Positions 41,001 to 52,248 of a stretch of DNA of 64,000 bases are shown piece after piece. Position 1 is the stretch's first letter; every line of letters begins with the position of its first letter. The position numbers were made by a program, and so were the translations under genes. Source of the stretch: CAIWHR01 sp039931775 (GTDB lineage Bacteria; Pseudomonadota; Gammaproteobacteria; Burkholderiales; Casimicrobiaceae); the NCBI GenBank assembly GCA_039931775.1, contig JBDTRG010000169.1, positions 1 through 64,000 of the forward strand, given 5' to 3'. The notes below the pieces were generated by a model. It saw only the letters and a list, made by a program, of their open reading frames with translations, was not told the DNA's origin and ran no database searches.

Positions 41001-41093
41001 GCGAAAGTGGGGTCAGAGACGACTTTCGCGTCGCTGCGAAGAGGGAAGCCGCATCGGTGCAATCACGAAAGTCGTCTCTGACCCCACTTTCGC
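41001..41093. repeat. Paired 28-base perfect inverted repeat between mreB and mreC
   Basis: The left arm (41001-41028) and right arm (41066-41093) are exact reverse complements, separated by 37 bases. Each arm also begins CGAAAGT and ends ACTTTCG, so it is partly self-complementary. It lies two bases after the mreC start and one base before the mreB stop codon, inside a conserved operon. The arm is nearly the same as that of the repeat at 54975. Confidence 0.9.
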
Positions 41094-41094
41094 G

Positions 41095-42138
41095 TCAGTC
41101 CGACGTGAAAATCGTCGACAACTTGTCCATGTTTTCGAGCGCCCTGCCGCAGCCGCGCACCACGCACGTGAGTGGATCGTCGGCGACGATCACCGGAAGG
41201 CCCGTCTCTTCCATCAGCAGCCGGTCGACATCGCGCAGCAGCGCGCCACCGCCCGTCAGCACCATGCCGCGCTCCGCGATGTCGGCGCCGAGTTCGGGCG
41301 GCGTGCGCTCGAGAGCGCTCTTTACCGCGGACACGATGCTGTTCAACGGATCGGTCAGCGCCTCGAGGATCTCGTTCGACGAAACCGTAAAGCTGCGCGG
41401 GATGCCCTCGGCGAGATTGCGGCCCTTGACCTCCATCTCCTTCACCTCGGAGCCGGGGAACGCCGAGCCGATCGTCTTCTTGATCAATTCGGCCGTCATC
41501 TCGCCGATCAGCATCCCGTAATTGCGGCGGATGTAGTTGACGATTGCCTCGTCGAACTTGTCGCCGCCGACGCGCACGCTGCCGGAGTACACCATCCCGC
41601 CCAGCGAGATCACGCCGACTTCGGTCGTCCCGCCGCCGATGTCGACGACCATCGAGCCCGTCGCTTCGGAGATCGGCATGTCCGCCCCGATCGCGGCGGC
41701 CATCGGTTCTTCGATCAGGTACACCTTCGATGCGCCGGCGCCCAGCGCGGACTCGCGAATCGCGCGGCGCTCGACCTGCGTCGATCCGCAAGGTACGCAG
41801 ATGATGATCCGCGGGCTGGGCGAAAAGAGCCGCGACTCGAGCACCCGCTTGATGAACTGCTTCAGCATCTGCTCGGTGACGGTGAAGTCGGCGATGACGC
41901 CATCCTTCATCGGCCGTATCGCCGTGATGTTTCCAGGGGTGCGGCCGAGCATCTGCTTTGCGGCGAGGCCGACTTCCTGGATCACGCGCTTGCCGTTCGG
42001 ACCGCCTTCCTGGCGAATTGCAACGACAGACGGCTCGTTCAGCACGATTCCCTTGCCGCGCACGTAGATCAGCGTGTTCGCCGTGCCGAGGTCGATCGCG
42101 AGATCGCTTGAGAAATAGCCCTTGAAAGACTCGAACAT
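41095..42138 (-). CDS. mreB: Rod-shape-determining actin-like protein MreB
   Basis: This 347-residue cytoskeletal ATPase directs lateral wall synthesis. It shows the actin-fold motifs: SSDLAIDLGTANTLIYVRGK (phosphate 1), VVDIGGGTTEVGVISLGG (phosphate 2) and MVLTGGGALLRDVDRLL (adenosine). The start MFESFKGYFSSD is the amphipathic membrane-binding helix typical of Gram-negative MreB; the longer upstream reading lacks support. It is the first gene of the operon and is divergent from gatC. Confidence 0.97.
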   Translation of the reverse strand: MFESFKGYFSSDLAIDLGTANTLIYVRGKGIVLNEPSVVAIRQEGGPNGKRVIQEVGLAAKQMLGRTPGNITAIRPMKDGVIADFTVTEQMLKQFIKRVLESRLFSPSPRIIICVPCGSTQVERRAIRESALGAGASKVYLIEEPMAAAIGADMPISEATGSMVVDIGGGTTEVGVISLGGMVYSGSVRVGGDKFDEAIVNYIRRNYGMLIGEMTAELIKKTIGSAFPGSEVKEMEVKGRNLAEGIPRSFTVSSNEILEALTDPLNSIVSAVKSALERTPPELGADIAERGMVLTGGGALLRDVDRLLMEETGLPVIVADDPLTCVVRGCGRALENMDKLSTIFTSD

Positions 42139-42387
42139 GAGAGCGGTTACCTGCGGCGATGCGGGGCGCGCGATCGATGCGGCGGCCCGGAGGTCAAAAG
42201 GAGCGGTGGCTGCCTGAAAATATGACATTATGATAACCTATTGTGCATCGCTCCTGCACTGATTTTGTGCGGAAATCCGGGCAAAATGGACGTTCGGGCC
42301 GCCCCGGCGCGCACCGCACAATCGCCGGGGGGAGGTCGCAGTCGGGCACCCCCTTCGCCCACCCCCGGCCTTATCCAACCGATCGCC
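42139..42387. promoter_or_regulatory. Divergent intergenic region mreB / gatC
   Basis: These 249 bases must carry the promoters of both the rod-shape operon and gatCAB. An AT-rich patch (GACATTATGATAACCTATTGTG near 42223-42245) is the most promoter-like segment in an otherwise GC-rich region. Exact -35/-10 boxes could not be fixed. Confidence 0.5.
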
Positions 42388-42675
42388 ATGACCCTCTCCA
42401 TCACCGACGTCCAAAGGATCGCCCATTTGGCACGCATCGAGATCGATAGTGGTCAGGCCGAAGAGGTGCGCGCGAAACTCGAAGCGATCTTCGGCATGAT
42501 CGACGAGCTCAATGCTGTCGACACGACCGGCGTCCTGCCGATGGCGCACGCGCAGGACGTCACGCTGCCGCTGCGCGACGACAAGGTCACCGCGCCAGAT
42601 AGCCGCGTGCTGTTCCAGGGTGGCGCGCCGGCCGTGGAGGACGGGCTCTACCTCGTGCCGAAGGTTCTCGAGTAG
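42388..42675 (+). CDS. gatC: Asp-tRNA(Asn)/Glu-tRNA(Gln) amidotransferase subunit C
   Basis: This 95-residue subunit wraps around and stabilises GatA. It begins SITDVQRIAHLARIEIDSGQ, continues EVRAKLEAIFGMIDELNAVD and ends LFQGGAPAVEDGLYLVPKVL, all standard for GatC. Together with GatA and GatB it converts Glu-tRNA(Gln) and Asp-tRNA(Asn) to the amidated forms. gatA starts 14 bases later. Confidence 0.96.
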   Translation: MTLSITDVQRIAHLARIEIDSGQAEEVRAKLEAIFGMIDELNAVDTTGVLPMAHAQDVTLPLRDDKVTAPDSRVLFQGGAPAVEDGLYLVPKVLE

Positions 42676-42689
42676 CGTCGCGCGCATCC

Positions 42690-44165
42690 ATGGTCGCCGG
42701 GTCCATCGCCGAACTCGCCGAGGCGCTTCGCGCAAAGCACTATTCGTCCGTCGAGTTGACGCAAGCGCACCTCGAGCGGATCGCCCGCCTCGATCCGGTG
42801 CTGAACGCCTTCATCACGGTGGATTGTGAACGCGCGCTCGAAGCGGCGAGGGTGGCCGATGCCGCAATCGCCGCCGGAGAGGCCGGGCCGCTCACCGGCA
42901 TCCCGATCGCGCACAAGGACATACTCGCGACCGAGGGGATGCGCACGACCTGCGGGTCGCGCATGCTCGCGAATTACACGTCGCCGTTCGACGCGCATGT
43001 TGTCGGGCGATTGAAGCACGCCGGGACGGTGCTTGTCGGCAAGACGAACATGGACGAGTTCGCGATGGGGTCGTCGAGCGAGACGTCGTATTTCGGACCG
43101 GTGAAGAATCCGTGGAACCCCGGGTACGTGCCGGGCGGGAGTTCCGGCGGCTCGGCAGCGGCCGTCGCTGCGCGTTTGGTGCCCGCCAGCACCGGGACCG
43201 ACACCGGCGGCTCGATCCGCCAGCCGGCGGCCCTGTCCGGCATCTGCGGGCTCAAGCCGACCTACGGCATCTGCTCCCGGTACGGCCTCGTCGCGTTCGC
43301 ATCGAGCCTCGACCAGGCCGGCCCGTTCGCGCAGACGGCGCGCGATCTCGCGCTGCTTCTGAACGCGATGGCGGGCTTCGACCCGCGCGACTCGACCTCG
43401 CTCGACCGTCCCGTCGAGGACTACACGCGAGCGCTCAACGCGCCGGGACGCGCGAAACCGCTCTCGGGCCTCACGATCGGGTTGCCGCGAGAGTACTTCA
43501 GCGTCGGCGTCGACACCGATGTCGCAAGGGCGATCGACGCGGCACTGGCCGAGCTTCGCGCACTCGGCGCGACAACGGTCGACGTCTCGCTGCCCAACGT
43601 CGGCCTTGCGGTGCCCGTCTACTACGTGATCGCGCCGGCGGAAGCGTCGTCCAACCTGTCGCGCTTCGACGGCGTGCGCTACGGGCATCGCGCGGCGGCG
43701 TATACCGACCTCACCGACATGTACCGGAAGACGCGCGCGGAGGGCTTCGGCGCGGAGGTGAAGCGCCGGATTCTCGTCGGGACCTACGTGCTGTCGCACG
43801 GCTACTACGATGCGTATTATCTGAAGGCGCAGCAGGTGCGCCGTTTGATCGCCGACGACTTCCGCCGCGCGTATACGACGTGCAACGTGATCGTCGGACC
43901 CACCGCGCCGACGGCCGCGTTTCCGATCGGCGCGAAGACCGGCGATCCGGTCGAGATGTATTTGAACGACATCTTCACGGTCGCGGCGAACCTGACCGGC
44001 GCGCCGGCGATGTCGATTCCCTGCGGCTTCGACGGCAACGGCATGCCGATCGGCCTGCAGATCCAGGGCGACTATTTCTCCGAAGCGATGATGTTGAACG
44101 TCGCGCATCGTTTCCAGAGCGCCACCGATTGGCACCGGCGGACACCCACTATGGCTTCGACATGA
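42690..44165 (+). CDS. gatA: Asp-tRNA(Asn)/Glu-tRNA(Gln) amidotransferase subunit A
   Basis: This 491-residue amidase-signature enzyme releases ammonia from glutamine for GatB. The catalytic Ser-cisSer-Lys triad is visible: Lys76 in PIAHKDI, Ser151 in PGGSSGGSAAAVAA and Ser175 in TGTDTGGSIRQPA. It is full length. Its stop overlaps the gatB ATG by four bases (ATGA), coupling translation. Confidence 0.97.
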   Translation: MVAGSIAELAEALRAKHYSSVELTQAHLERIARLDPVLNAFITVDCERALEAARVADAAIAAGEAGPLTGIPIAHKDILATEGMRTTCGSRMLANYTSPFDAHVVGRLKHAGTVLVGKTNMDEFAMGSSSETSYFGPVKNPWNPGYVPGGSSGGSAAAVAARLVPASTGTDTGGSIRQPAALSGICGLKPTYGICSRYGLVAFASSLDQAGPFAQTARDLALLLNAMAGFDPRDSTSLDRPVEDYTRALNAPGRAKPLSGLTIGLPREYFSVGVDTDVARAIDAALAELRALGATTVDVSLPNVGLAVPVYYVIAPAEASSNLSRFDGVRYGHRAAAYTDLTDMYRKTRAEGFGAEVKRRILVGTYVLSHGYYDAYYLKAQQVRRLIADDFRRAYTTCNVIVGPTAPTAAFPIGAKTGDPVEMYLNDIFTVAANLTGAPAMSIPCGFDGNGMPIGLQIQGDYFSEAMMLNVAHRFQSATDWHRRTPTMAST

Positions 44166-45613
44166 TCACCACAGGCCTTACGTGGGAAGTCGTCATCGGA
44201 CTCGAAACGCACGCGCAGCTCTCCACCGCGTCGAAGATCTTTTCGGGAGCGTCGACGGCCTTCGGTGCTGCGCCAAATTCGCAGGCATCCGCCGTGGATA
44301 TCGCATTGCCCGGGGTATTGCCCGTGCTGAATCGCGGCGCGGTCGAGCGCGCGATCCGGTTCGGCTTGGCCGTCGGCGGCACGATCAATCGCAGAAGCGT
44401 GTTCGCCCGCAAGAACTACTTCTACCCCGATCTGCCGAAAGGCTACCAGATCAGCCAGTTCGAGATTCCGGTCGTGGTGGGCGGCGCGATTGAAATCGTG
44501 TCGCCGACGCGCGGCGATGTCCGCGTCGCGCTCACCCGCGCGCACCTCGAGGAGGACGCCGGGAAATCGCTGCACGAGGATTTCCACGGGATGACGGGCA
44601 TCGACCTGAACCGCGCCGGCACGCCGCTGCTCGAAATCGTCTCCGAACCCGACCTGCGGAGTTCCGCCGAGGCGGTCGCGTACGCGAAGACGCTGCACGC
44701 GCTCGTCAGGTGGATCGGCATCTGCGACGGCAACATGCAGGAGGGAAGCTTCCGCTGCGATGCGAATGTCTCGGTGCGGCCGACGGGCGAGACCAAGCTC
44801 GGCACGCGCTGCGAGATCAAGAACCTCAACAGCTTCCGCTTTCTCGAGCAGGCGATCGAGTTCGAGATCGCGCGGCAGATCGAGCTGATCGAGGATGGCG
44901 GCACAGTCGTCCAGGAGACGCGCCTCTACGATCCCGATCGTCACGAGACGCGGTCGATGAGGAGCAAGGAAGACGCCCAGGACTATCGCTACTTCCCCGA
45001 CCCCGACCTGCCGCCGCTGGTGATCGATGAGGCTTGGATTGAGCGCATCCGATCCGGAATGCCCGAATTACCCGAGGCGAAGCGGCAGCGGTACGCCGTT
45101 GAATTTGGTCTGCCCCGCAACGATGCCATTAGCCTCACCGCCATGCCCGGACTAGCGGAGTCCTTCGAGGCCACGATTCAGGCGGGAGTCGACACCAAGC
45201 TCGCCGCAAACTGGCATCTGGGCGAGTTCCTTGCAGCAGTCAACAAGGCCGAGATCGACTCGGCCGCGGCGCCTGTCTCCGGCGTGAGGTTCGCGTCGCT
45301 ACTGAAGCGCATCGAGGACGGCACCATTTCCGGCAAGATCGCCAAGGACGTCTTCGACGCGATGTGGGCCGGCGAAGGCGACGCCGACGCGATCATTGCG
45401 GCCAAGGCCCTCCGACAGATCTCCGACGTAGGCGCAATCGAGGGCATCGTCGAGGAGGTGATCAAAGCGAACCCGGCGATCGTTGCCGAATACAAGGCCG
45501 GCAAGGCAAAGGCGTTCAATTCGCTTGTCGGCAAAGCGATGCAAGCCACGAAGGGCAAAGCGAACCCGGCGCAGGTCAACGCGGTCCTGACGAAGAAGCT
45601 CGGTGCACTGTAG
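44162..45613 (+). CDS. gatB: Asp-tRNA(Asn)/Glu-tRNA(Gln) amidotransferase subunit B
   Basis: This 483-residue kinase-amidotransferase phosphorylates and amidates the misacylated tRNA. Signature segments are WEVVIGLETHAQLSTASKIF, YFYPDLPKGYQISQFE, DLNRAGTPLLEIVSEPDLRS and DYRYFPDPDLPPL. The C-terminal YqeY-like tail (AIEGIVEEVIKANPAIVAEY, ending VNAVLTKKLG) binds tRNA. It is full length. Confidence 0.97.
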   Translation: MITTGLTWEVVIGLETHAQLSTASKIFSGASTAFGAAPNSQASAVDIALPGVLPVLNRGAVERAIRFGLAVGGTINRRSVFARKNYFYPDLPKGYQISQFEIPVVVGGAIEIVSPTRGDVRVALTRAHLEEDAGKSLHEDFHGMTGIDLNRAGTPLLEIVSEPDLRSSAEAVAYAKTLHALVRWIGICDGNMQEGSFRCDANVSVRPTGETKLGTRCEIKNLNSFRFLEQAIEFEIARQIELIEDGGTVVQETRLYDPDRHETRSMRSKEDAQDYRYFPDPDLPPLVIDEAWIERIRSGMPELPEAKRQRYAVEFGLPRNDAISLTAMPGLAESFEATIQAGVDTKLAANWHLGEFLAAVNKAEIDSAAAPVSGVRFASLLKRIEDGTISGKIAKDVFDAMWAGEGDADAIIAAKALRQISDVGAIEGIVEEVIKANPAIVAEYKAGKAKAFNSLVGKAMQATKGKANPAQVNAVLTKKLGAL

Positions 45614-45649
45614 AGCGAAAAACGCCGGATCTGATGCATCCCGGATCGG

Positions 45650-45850
45650 GTGCGAGCAGCCTGGACCAACCTGGCGGCCGAGAATCCGGACAAGGTCACC
45701 GCGCTGCAAAAGCGTGCTAACGAAGCGGCCGCGACGATGGCGAAACCGTTGCTGCTGCAGACGGAGTTCAATGCCATGCGCGAGCGCTTGCGCATGCCGC
45801 CGGCCCTCCCGAATGAAGAGGCTTCCTTCAACGAAGAGAACTCAAGTTCG
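45650..45850 (+). pseudogene. Arylsulfatase, C-terminal fragment
   Basis: The frame reads WTNLAAENPDKVTALQKRAN, then MAKPLLLQTEFNAMRERLRM and PPALPNEE, which is the end of a type I sulfatase (normally ~500 residues with an N-terminal CxPxR active site). Everything upstream is absent. The relic lies between convergent gatB and ettA. Confidence 0.7.
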
Positions 45851-45987
45851 GCGACGTCAGGACGGCGGCGGCGCCATGTGATCGGTCACTGCGTCGATCA
45901 CCTTTTCGGGTTCTTCCGCGTCGCCCTCCGTTTCGTTGTCGAGGACCTTGCCTACGCGGGGCCATGCGCGTCGCCCGGCGAGCGCAA

Positions 45988-47652
45988 TCACGCCATCAGC
46001 GCCTTGTAGCGAATCCGGTGCGGTCGCGCACCCTCCTCGCCGAGTCGCCGTTTCTTGTCGGCTTCGTACTCCTGATAATTACCCTCGAAAAACGACCAAT
46101 GCGAATCGCCTTCCGCCGCGAGGATATGCGTGGCGATGCGATCGAGGAACCATCGATCGTGCGAGATCACGAGCACGCTGCCGGCAAACTCGGCGAGCGC
46201 GTCCTCGAGCGCGCGCAGCGTTTCGACGTCGAGGTCATTGGACGGCTCGTCCAGCAGCAGCACGTTGCCGCCCTTGAGCAGCGTCGCCGCCAGATGAAGG
46301 CGTCCCCGCTCGCCGCCCGAGAGCGTTCCCACGATCTTCTGCTGATCGGCGCCCTTGAAATTGAAGCGCCCGAGATAGGCGCGCGACGGCATCTCGAACC
46401 GTCCCACCGTGAGGATGTCCTGCCCGCCGGAGATCGCGTGCCACACGGTCTTGTCGTCGGGTAACGATTCTCGCGTCTGGTCGACGACCGCGAGCCTCGC
46501 GGTCGATCCGATCGCAATCTCGCCACGGTCGGGCTTCTCCTTCCCGGTGATCATCCGGAAGAGTGTGGTCTTGCCGGCACCGTTGGGACCGATGATCCCG
46601 ACGATCGCGCCGGCCGGGATATTGAAAGACAGATCGTCGACGAGCAGCCGATCGCCGTAGGACTTGCGAACATTCTTGAACTCGATCACCGACTCGCCGA
46701 GGCGCTCGGCAACCGGAATGAAGATCTCCTGCGTCTCGTTGCGCTGCTGGTGCTCGTACGACGAGAGTTCCTCGAAGCGCGCGATGCGCGCCTTGCCTTT
46801 GGCCTGCCGGCCACGGGCATTCTGCCGCACCCACTCGAGCTCCTTCTGCATCGCCTTGATGCGCGCGGCTTCCTGCTTCGCCTCGGTTTTGAGGCGCGCT
46901 TCCTTCTGCTCGAGCCACGAGCTGTAGTTTCCTTTCCACGGAATGCCGTAGCCTCGGTCGAGTTCGAGGATCCATTCCGCCGCATTGTCCAGAAAGTAAC
47001 GGTCGTGGGTCACCGCGATCACGGTGCCGGGAAAGCGCTGCAGGAACTGTTCGAGCCATTCGACGCTCTCGGCGTCCAGATGGTTGGTCGGCTCGTCGAG
47101 GAGCAGCATGTCGGGTTTCGACAGCAGCAACCTGCAGAGGGCGACGCGGCGCTTTTCTCCGCCGGACAGATTGGCGACGTTTGCGTCCCAGGGCGGAAGG
47201 CGCAGCGCGTCGGCGGCGATTTCCATCTGGACCTCGGTGTCGGCGCCGGAGGTCGCGATGACGGCTTCGTATTTCGCCTGCTCCGCCGCGAGCTTGTCGA
47301 AGTCGGCGTCGGGCTCCGCGTAGGCGGCGTAGATCTCGTCCAGCTTCGTCTTGGCGACGAGGATCTCCGACAGGCCTTCCTCGACCGTTTCGCGCACGGT
47401 CCTCAAAGGATCGAGTTGCGGCTCCTGCGGCAGGAATCCGATCCGCATGTTCGGCATCGGCACCGCTTCGCCGTCGAACTCACGGTCTTCGCCGGCCATG
47501 ATGCGCAGCAGGCTCGACTTGCCGGAGCCGTTCAAGCCCAGCACGCCGATCTTGGCGCCGGGAAAGAACGACAGGGAGATGTCCTTGAGGATGACGCGCT
47601 TGGGCGGGACGATCTTGCCCACGCGGTTCATGGTGTAGACGTATTGAGCCAT
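45988..47652 (-). CDS. ettA: Energy-dependent translational throttle protein EttA (ABC-F)
   Basis: This 554-residue soluble ABC-F protein binds the ribosomal E site and gates elongation according to the ATP/ADP ratio. Two ABC modules are seen: Walker A GLNGSGKSSLLRI with NLSGGEKRRVALCRLLLSKP, and GPNGAGKTTLFRM with TLSGGERGRLHLAATLLKGG. The EttA start QYVYTMNRVGKIVPPKR and the arm region between helices in module 1 (LEWVRQNARGRQAKGKARIA linker) fit the family. Upstream in-frame Met codons were rejected. Confidence 0.95.
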   Translation of the reverse strand: MAQYVYTMNRVGKIVPPKRVILKDISLSFFPGAKIGVLGLNGSGKSSLLRIMAGEDREFDGEAVPMPNMRIGFLPQEPQLDPLRTVRETVEEGLSEILVAKTKLDEIYAAYAEPDADFDKLAAEQAKYEAVIATSGADTEVQMEIAADALRLPPWDANVANLSGGEKRRVALCRLLLSKPDMLLLDEPTNHLDAESVEWLEQFLQRFPGTVIAVTHDRYFLDNAAEWILELDRGYGIPWKGNYSSWLEQKEARLKTEAKQEAARIKAMQKELEWVRQNARGRQAKGKARIARFEELSSYEHQQRNETQEIFIPVAERLGESVIEFKNVRKSYGDRLLVDDLSFNIPAGAIVGIIGPNGAGKTTLFRMITGKEKPDRGEIAIGSTARLAVVDQTRESLPDDKTVWHAISGGQDILTVGRFEMPSRAYLGRFNFKGADQQKIVGTLSGGERGRLHLAATLLKGGNVLLLDEPSNDLDVETLRALEDALAEFAGSVLVISHDRWFLDRIATHILAAEGDSHWSFFEGNYQEYEADKKRRLGEEGARPHRIRYKALMA

Positions 47653-47814
47653 GGGACACCGAGCGATTGACGGGCCGCAATTATAAGAGGCGCCGCGAAC
47701 ATTCAGGCGGCAGGGGGGCGACCAAGATACGCGCACCCCTCGCGCCGCGAGCGCGCCGAGGCGCGGGAGCGCCTGCGGGTCGCCGGGCCCGCCCGGCGCG
47801 CCGCCCGGCGCGGA

Positions 47815-48600
47815 TTACTTCTTGGCCGGCCCTGCAGCGGTCGTCGGCGCGGCCGCGCTGGCAGCCTTGGTGGGCGCGGAAGCGGTGGCGCTTGCGGATT
47901 TGCCGGGCTCGGTATTCGCCTTGGCCGAGACGAGTTCACGCCAACGCGCCTTGTCGGCGTCGTATTTCGCGATGACCGACGCGGTCTCGCGCTTCTTCTG
48001 GACGATGAGGTCGGCCTGGCGAGCGAGTTCGGCATCGATGCTCTCGACCTCGCGATCGAGTGCCGCGACCACCGGCTTCCCCTGGAGTTCCACCTTTTTC
48101 GTCTCGGCCTCGGCCCTGCGCTTGTTGAGCTGGTCGCTGTAGGCCAGCGTCGACTGGACCACGTTGTTGATCGTCTGCAGCGAGCGGTTTCTCGCCAGAT
48201 CGATCTCGGCCTCGCTGGTGTAGGAAGACAGGAGTGCCCGATCTCGTCGCGCGATCTCTTCCTGTTGCCGCGCGCTCAGTTTCTCGCGCTCGGCATCCTG
48301 CTCAAGCGCGCGGCGCTGCTCCGGCGTCAGCGCCCTGTCGGTCTTCTTGACCGCAATGCCCTGCTTGTTGAGCTCGACGTTGGCCTTGTCGAGGGCTTCG
48401 GGCGGCATCTTGTCCGTGTAGTGGACCACCCCTTTTTCGTCGACCCATTTGTACGTCGCTGCGGCGGCCTCGCCGGCGCCCGCCAGCAAGGTGGCGGCTA
48501 CGAGCGCTGCCGAAACTGCCAGGACGCCGCCCAGGAGAGCGCCGCCCTTCGCGCCATCGCGTGGTAACACCTTCGCCCTACCTCGCCAAGTCTTCGCCAC
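47815..48600 (-). CDS. DUF4124-domain exported protein
   Basis: This 261-residue protein has an N-terminal signal/anchor (LLGGVLAVSAALVAATLLAG...AAAA), then the DUF4124 domain ATYKWVDEKGVVHYTDKMPPE. A long charged helical, probably coiled-coil region (EQRRALEQDAEREKLSARQQ...) and an Ala/Thr/Lys-rich tail follow. DUF4124 is a WW-like peptidoglycan- or protein-binding module of unknown role. It lies in the envelope. A GC-rich gene-free stretch separates it from ettA. Confidence 0.82.
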   Translation of the reverse strand: MAKTWRGRAKVLPRDGAKGGALLGGVLAVSAALVAATLLAGAGEAAAATYKWVDEKGVVHYTDKMPPEALDKANVELNKQGIAVKKTDRALTPEQRRALEQDAEREKLSARQQEEIARRDRALLSSYTSEAEIDLARNRSLQTINNVVQSTLAYSDQLNKRRAEAETKKVELQGKPVVAALDREVESIDAELARQADLIVQKKRETASVIAKYDADKARWRELVSAKANTEPGKSASATASAPTKAASAAAPTTAAGPAKK

Positions 48601-48663
48601 AAATCTCTCCTGCTGCTTCGATCCGCCCGCCGGGCCCGAGTTCCACGGGCCGCATGACGGATT

Positions 48664-49323
48664 TCAGGCGACGCCGTACTCCGCCCGGTAGGCCTTGACT
48701 GCCGGCGCATGGGCCGTCAACGCCGGCCGCCCGGCGATGAACTTCATCACGTCATCCAGCGTCGCGATCGCGATCACCGGAATGCCATATGTCTCGCGCA
48801 CTTCGTCCACCGCCGACCGCTCGCCCAGCCCGCGCTCCATCCTGTCGAGCGCGATCAGCACCCCGGCCGGACGCGCGCCGTTCGCCCGGATCAGGTCCAC
48901 CGACTCGCGCACCGATGTTCCCGCGGTCATCACGTCGTCGACGATCAGGATCCGGCCGCGCAGCGCTGCGCCGACGATATTGCCTCCCTCGCCATGGTCC
49001 TTCGCCTCCTTGCGATTGAAGCTGAACGGCAAATTGTGACCTTTTTCGGCAAGCGCGATCGCGACCGCCGCCGCCAGCGTGATCCCCTTGTACGCCGGTC
49101 CGAAAAGCTGGTCGCAGGCCACCCCGGCCGCGAGCAGCGCGTCTGCGTAAAACCCGCCCAATCGCCGCAGGCTTTCGCCGTCGTTGAACAATCCTGCGTT
49201 GAAGAAGTACGGGGTCCTGCGCCCGGCCTTGGTGACGAATTCCCCAAATCGAAGCACGTCACGTGCCACAGCGAAGGCGAGGAACTCCTGGCGAAAATCG
49301 GTCAAGGTGGACTCTGTTGGCAC
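48664..49323 (-). CDS. pyrE: Orotate phosphoribosyltransferase
   Basis: This 219-residue enzyme joins orotate and PRPP to make orotidine 5'-phosphate in pyrimidine synthesis. Visible motifs are RFGEFVTKAGRRTPYFFNAG at the start, FNRKEAKDHGEGGNIVG (the catalytic flexible loop with KEAKDHGEGG) and the PRPP motif ILIVDDVMTAGTSVRES. The start is GTG; earlier in-frame codons have no family match. It is divergent from xth. Confidence 0.95.
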   Translation of the reverse strand: MPTESTLTDFRQEFLAFAVARDVLRFGEFVTKAGRRTPYFFNAGLFNDGESLRRLGGFYADALLAAGVACDQLFGPAYKGITLAAAVAIALAEKGHNLPFSFNRKEAKDHGEGGNIVGAALRGRILIVDDVMTAGTSVRESVDLIRANGARPAGVLIALDRMERGLGERSAVDEVRETYGIPVIAIATLDDVMKFIAGRPALTAHAPAVKAYRAEYGVA

Positions 49324-49477
49324 GTGGGACGCGCCGATTATACGCTGCCCCCCGCGCCACTCGGCGCCGTTGCGCTCGCTCGAATCGGCCGAGTTTCGCG
49401 TACTGCCGGACCGACTTCGAGGCGTGTAAACTCGCCGCTTTTCGCGAACGAAACGCGCAGGACGCGCTCCCCACACC

Positions 49478-50254
49478 GTGCGAATCATCACCCTCAACGT
49501 CAACGGCATCCGCAGCTCCGAGCGGCGCGGCCTCTCCCGCTGGCTCGGTCGCGCAGAGCCTTGGGACGTCGTGTGCCTGCAGGAGATCAAGGCGACGCGC
49601 GACGACGTCCCGCGCACGCTCCGCGCCCCGCGGCGCTCGCACGCGGCCTTCCTGCCGGCGCAGCGCAAGGGCTACAGCGGCGTGGCCGTCTACGCGAAGG
49701 TTCCGCCCCGATTTGTCGAGGGGTTTGGCGTGGACGAATTCGACGCCGAAGGACGGTACCTCGAAGCGCACTTCGCGGAGCTCACCATCATCAGCGTTTA
49801 CCTTCCTTCGGGGTCGAGCGGGCCGCATCGGCAGGCCTCGAAATTTCGCTTCCTCGAAGCCTTCCTCCCTCACCTCGCGAAGCTTCGCAAAGGCAAGCGC
49901 GAGATCATCCTGTGCGGCGACTGGAACATCGCGCACAAGGAGATCGACCTCAAGAACTGGCGCAGTAACCAGAAGAATTCCGGTTTTCTGCCCGAGGAAC
50001 GGGCGTGGCTCACGCGCGTGTTCGGCGAACTGGGATTTGTCGACGTCTTCCGCCGGATCGATCAGCGTCCCGACCAGTACACGTGGTGGTCGAACCGCGG
50101 TGAAGCGTGGGCGAAGAACGTCGGATGGCGCATCGACTACCAGATCGCCACCGCCGGCATCGCCGCCAAGGCCAAGACCGCGGCGATCTACACGAACCGG
50201 CGGTTCTCGGACCACGCTCCCCTCGTCATCGACTACGATCACGAACTCAAGTAG
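49478..50254 (+). CDS. xth: Exodeoxyribonuclease III
   Basis: This 258-residue member of the AP-endonuclease/exonuclease family repairs abasic sites. Motifs are LNVNGIRSSERRG, VVCLQEIKAT (metal-binding Glu), SGVAVYAK, CGDWNIAHKEIDLKN, GWRIDYQIAT and SDHAPLVIDYD (catalytic Asp-His). The start is GTG. It lies divergent from pyrE with about 150 bases between and is followed six bases later by an ABC-F gene. Confidence 0.93.
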   Translation: MRIITLNVNGIRSSERRGLSRWLGRAEPWDVVCLQEIKATRDDVPRTLRAPRRSHAAFLPAQRKGYSGVAVYAKVPPRFVEGFGVDEFDAEGRYLEAHFAELTIISVYLPSGSSGPHRQASKFRFLEAFLPHLAKLRKGKREIILCGDWNIAHKEIDLKNWRSNQKNSGFLPEERAWLTRVFGELGFVDVFRRIDQRPDQYTWWSNRGEAWAKNVGWRIDYQIATAGIAAKAKTAAIYTNRRFSDHAPLVIDYDHELK

Positions 50255-50260
50255 CGAGTC

Positions 50261-52183
<1,923 letters not shown>

Positions 52184-52248
52184 CGGTCGATACCCCGATC
52201 CGGAAGGCGCCTGTCGCGGCGAGCGATTTCACCCTCCTGGCCGGGCGA

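Noticed and set aside
40070..41062. Longer MreC start at 41062
   Set aside because: The extra 21 codons are encoded by the inverted repeat; the family start is the Met at 40999.
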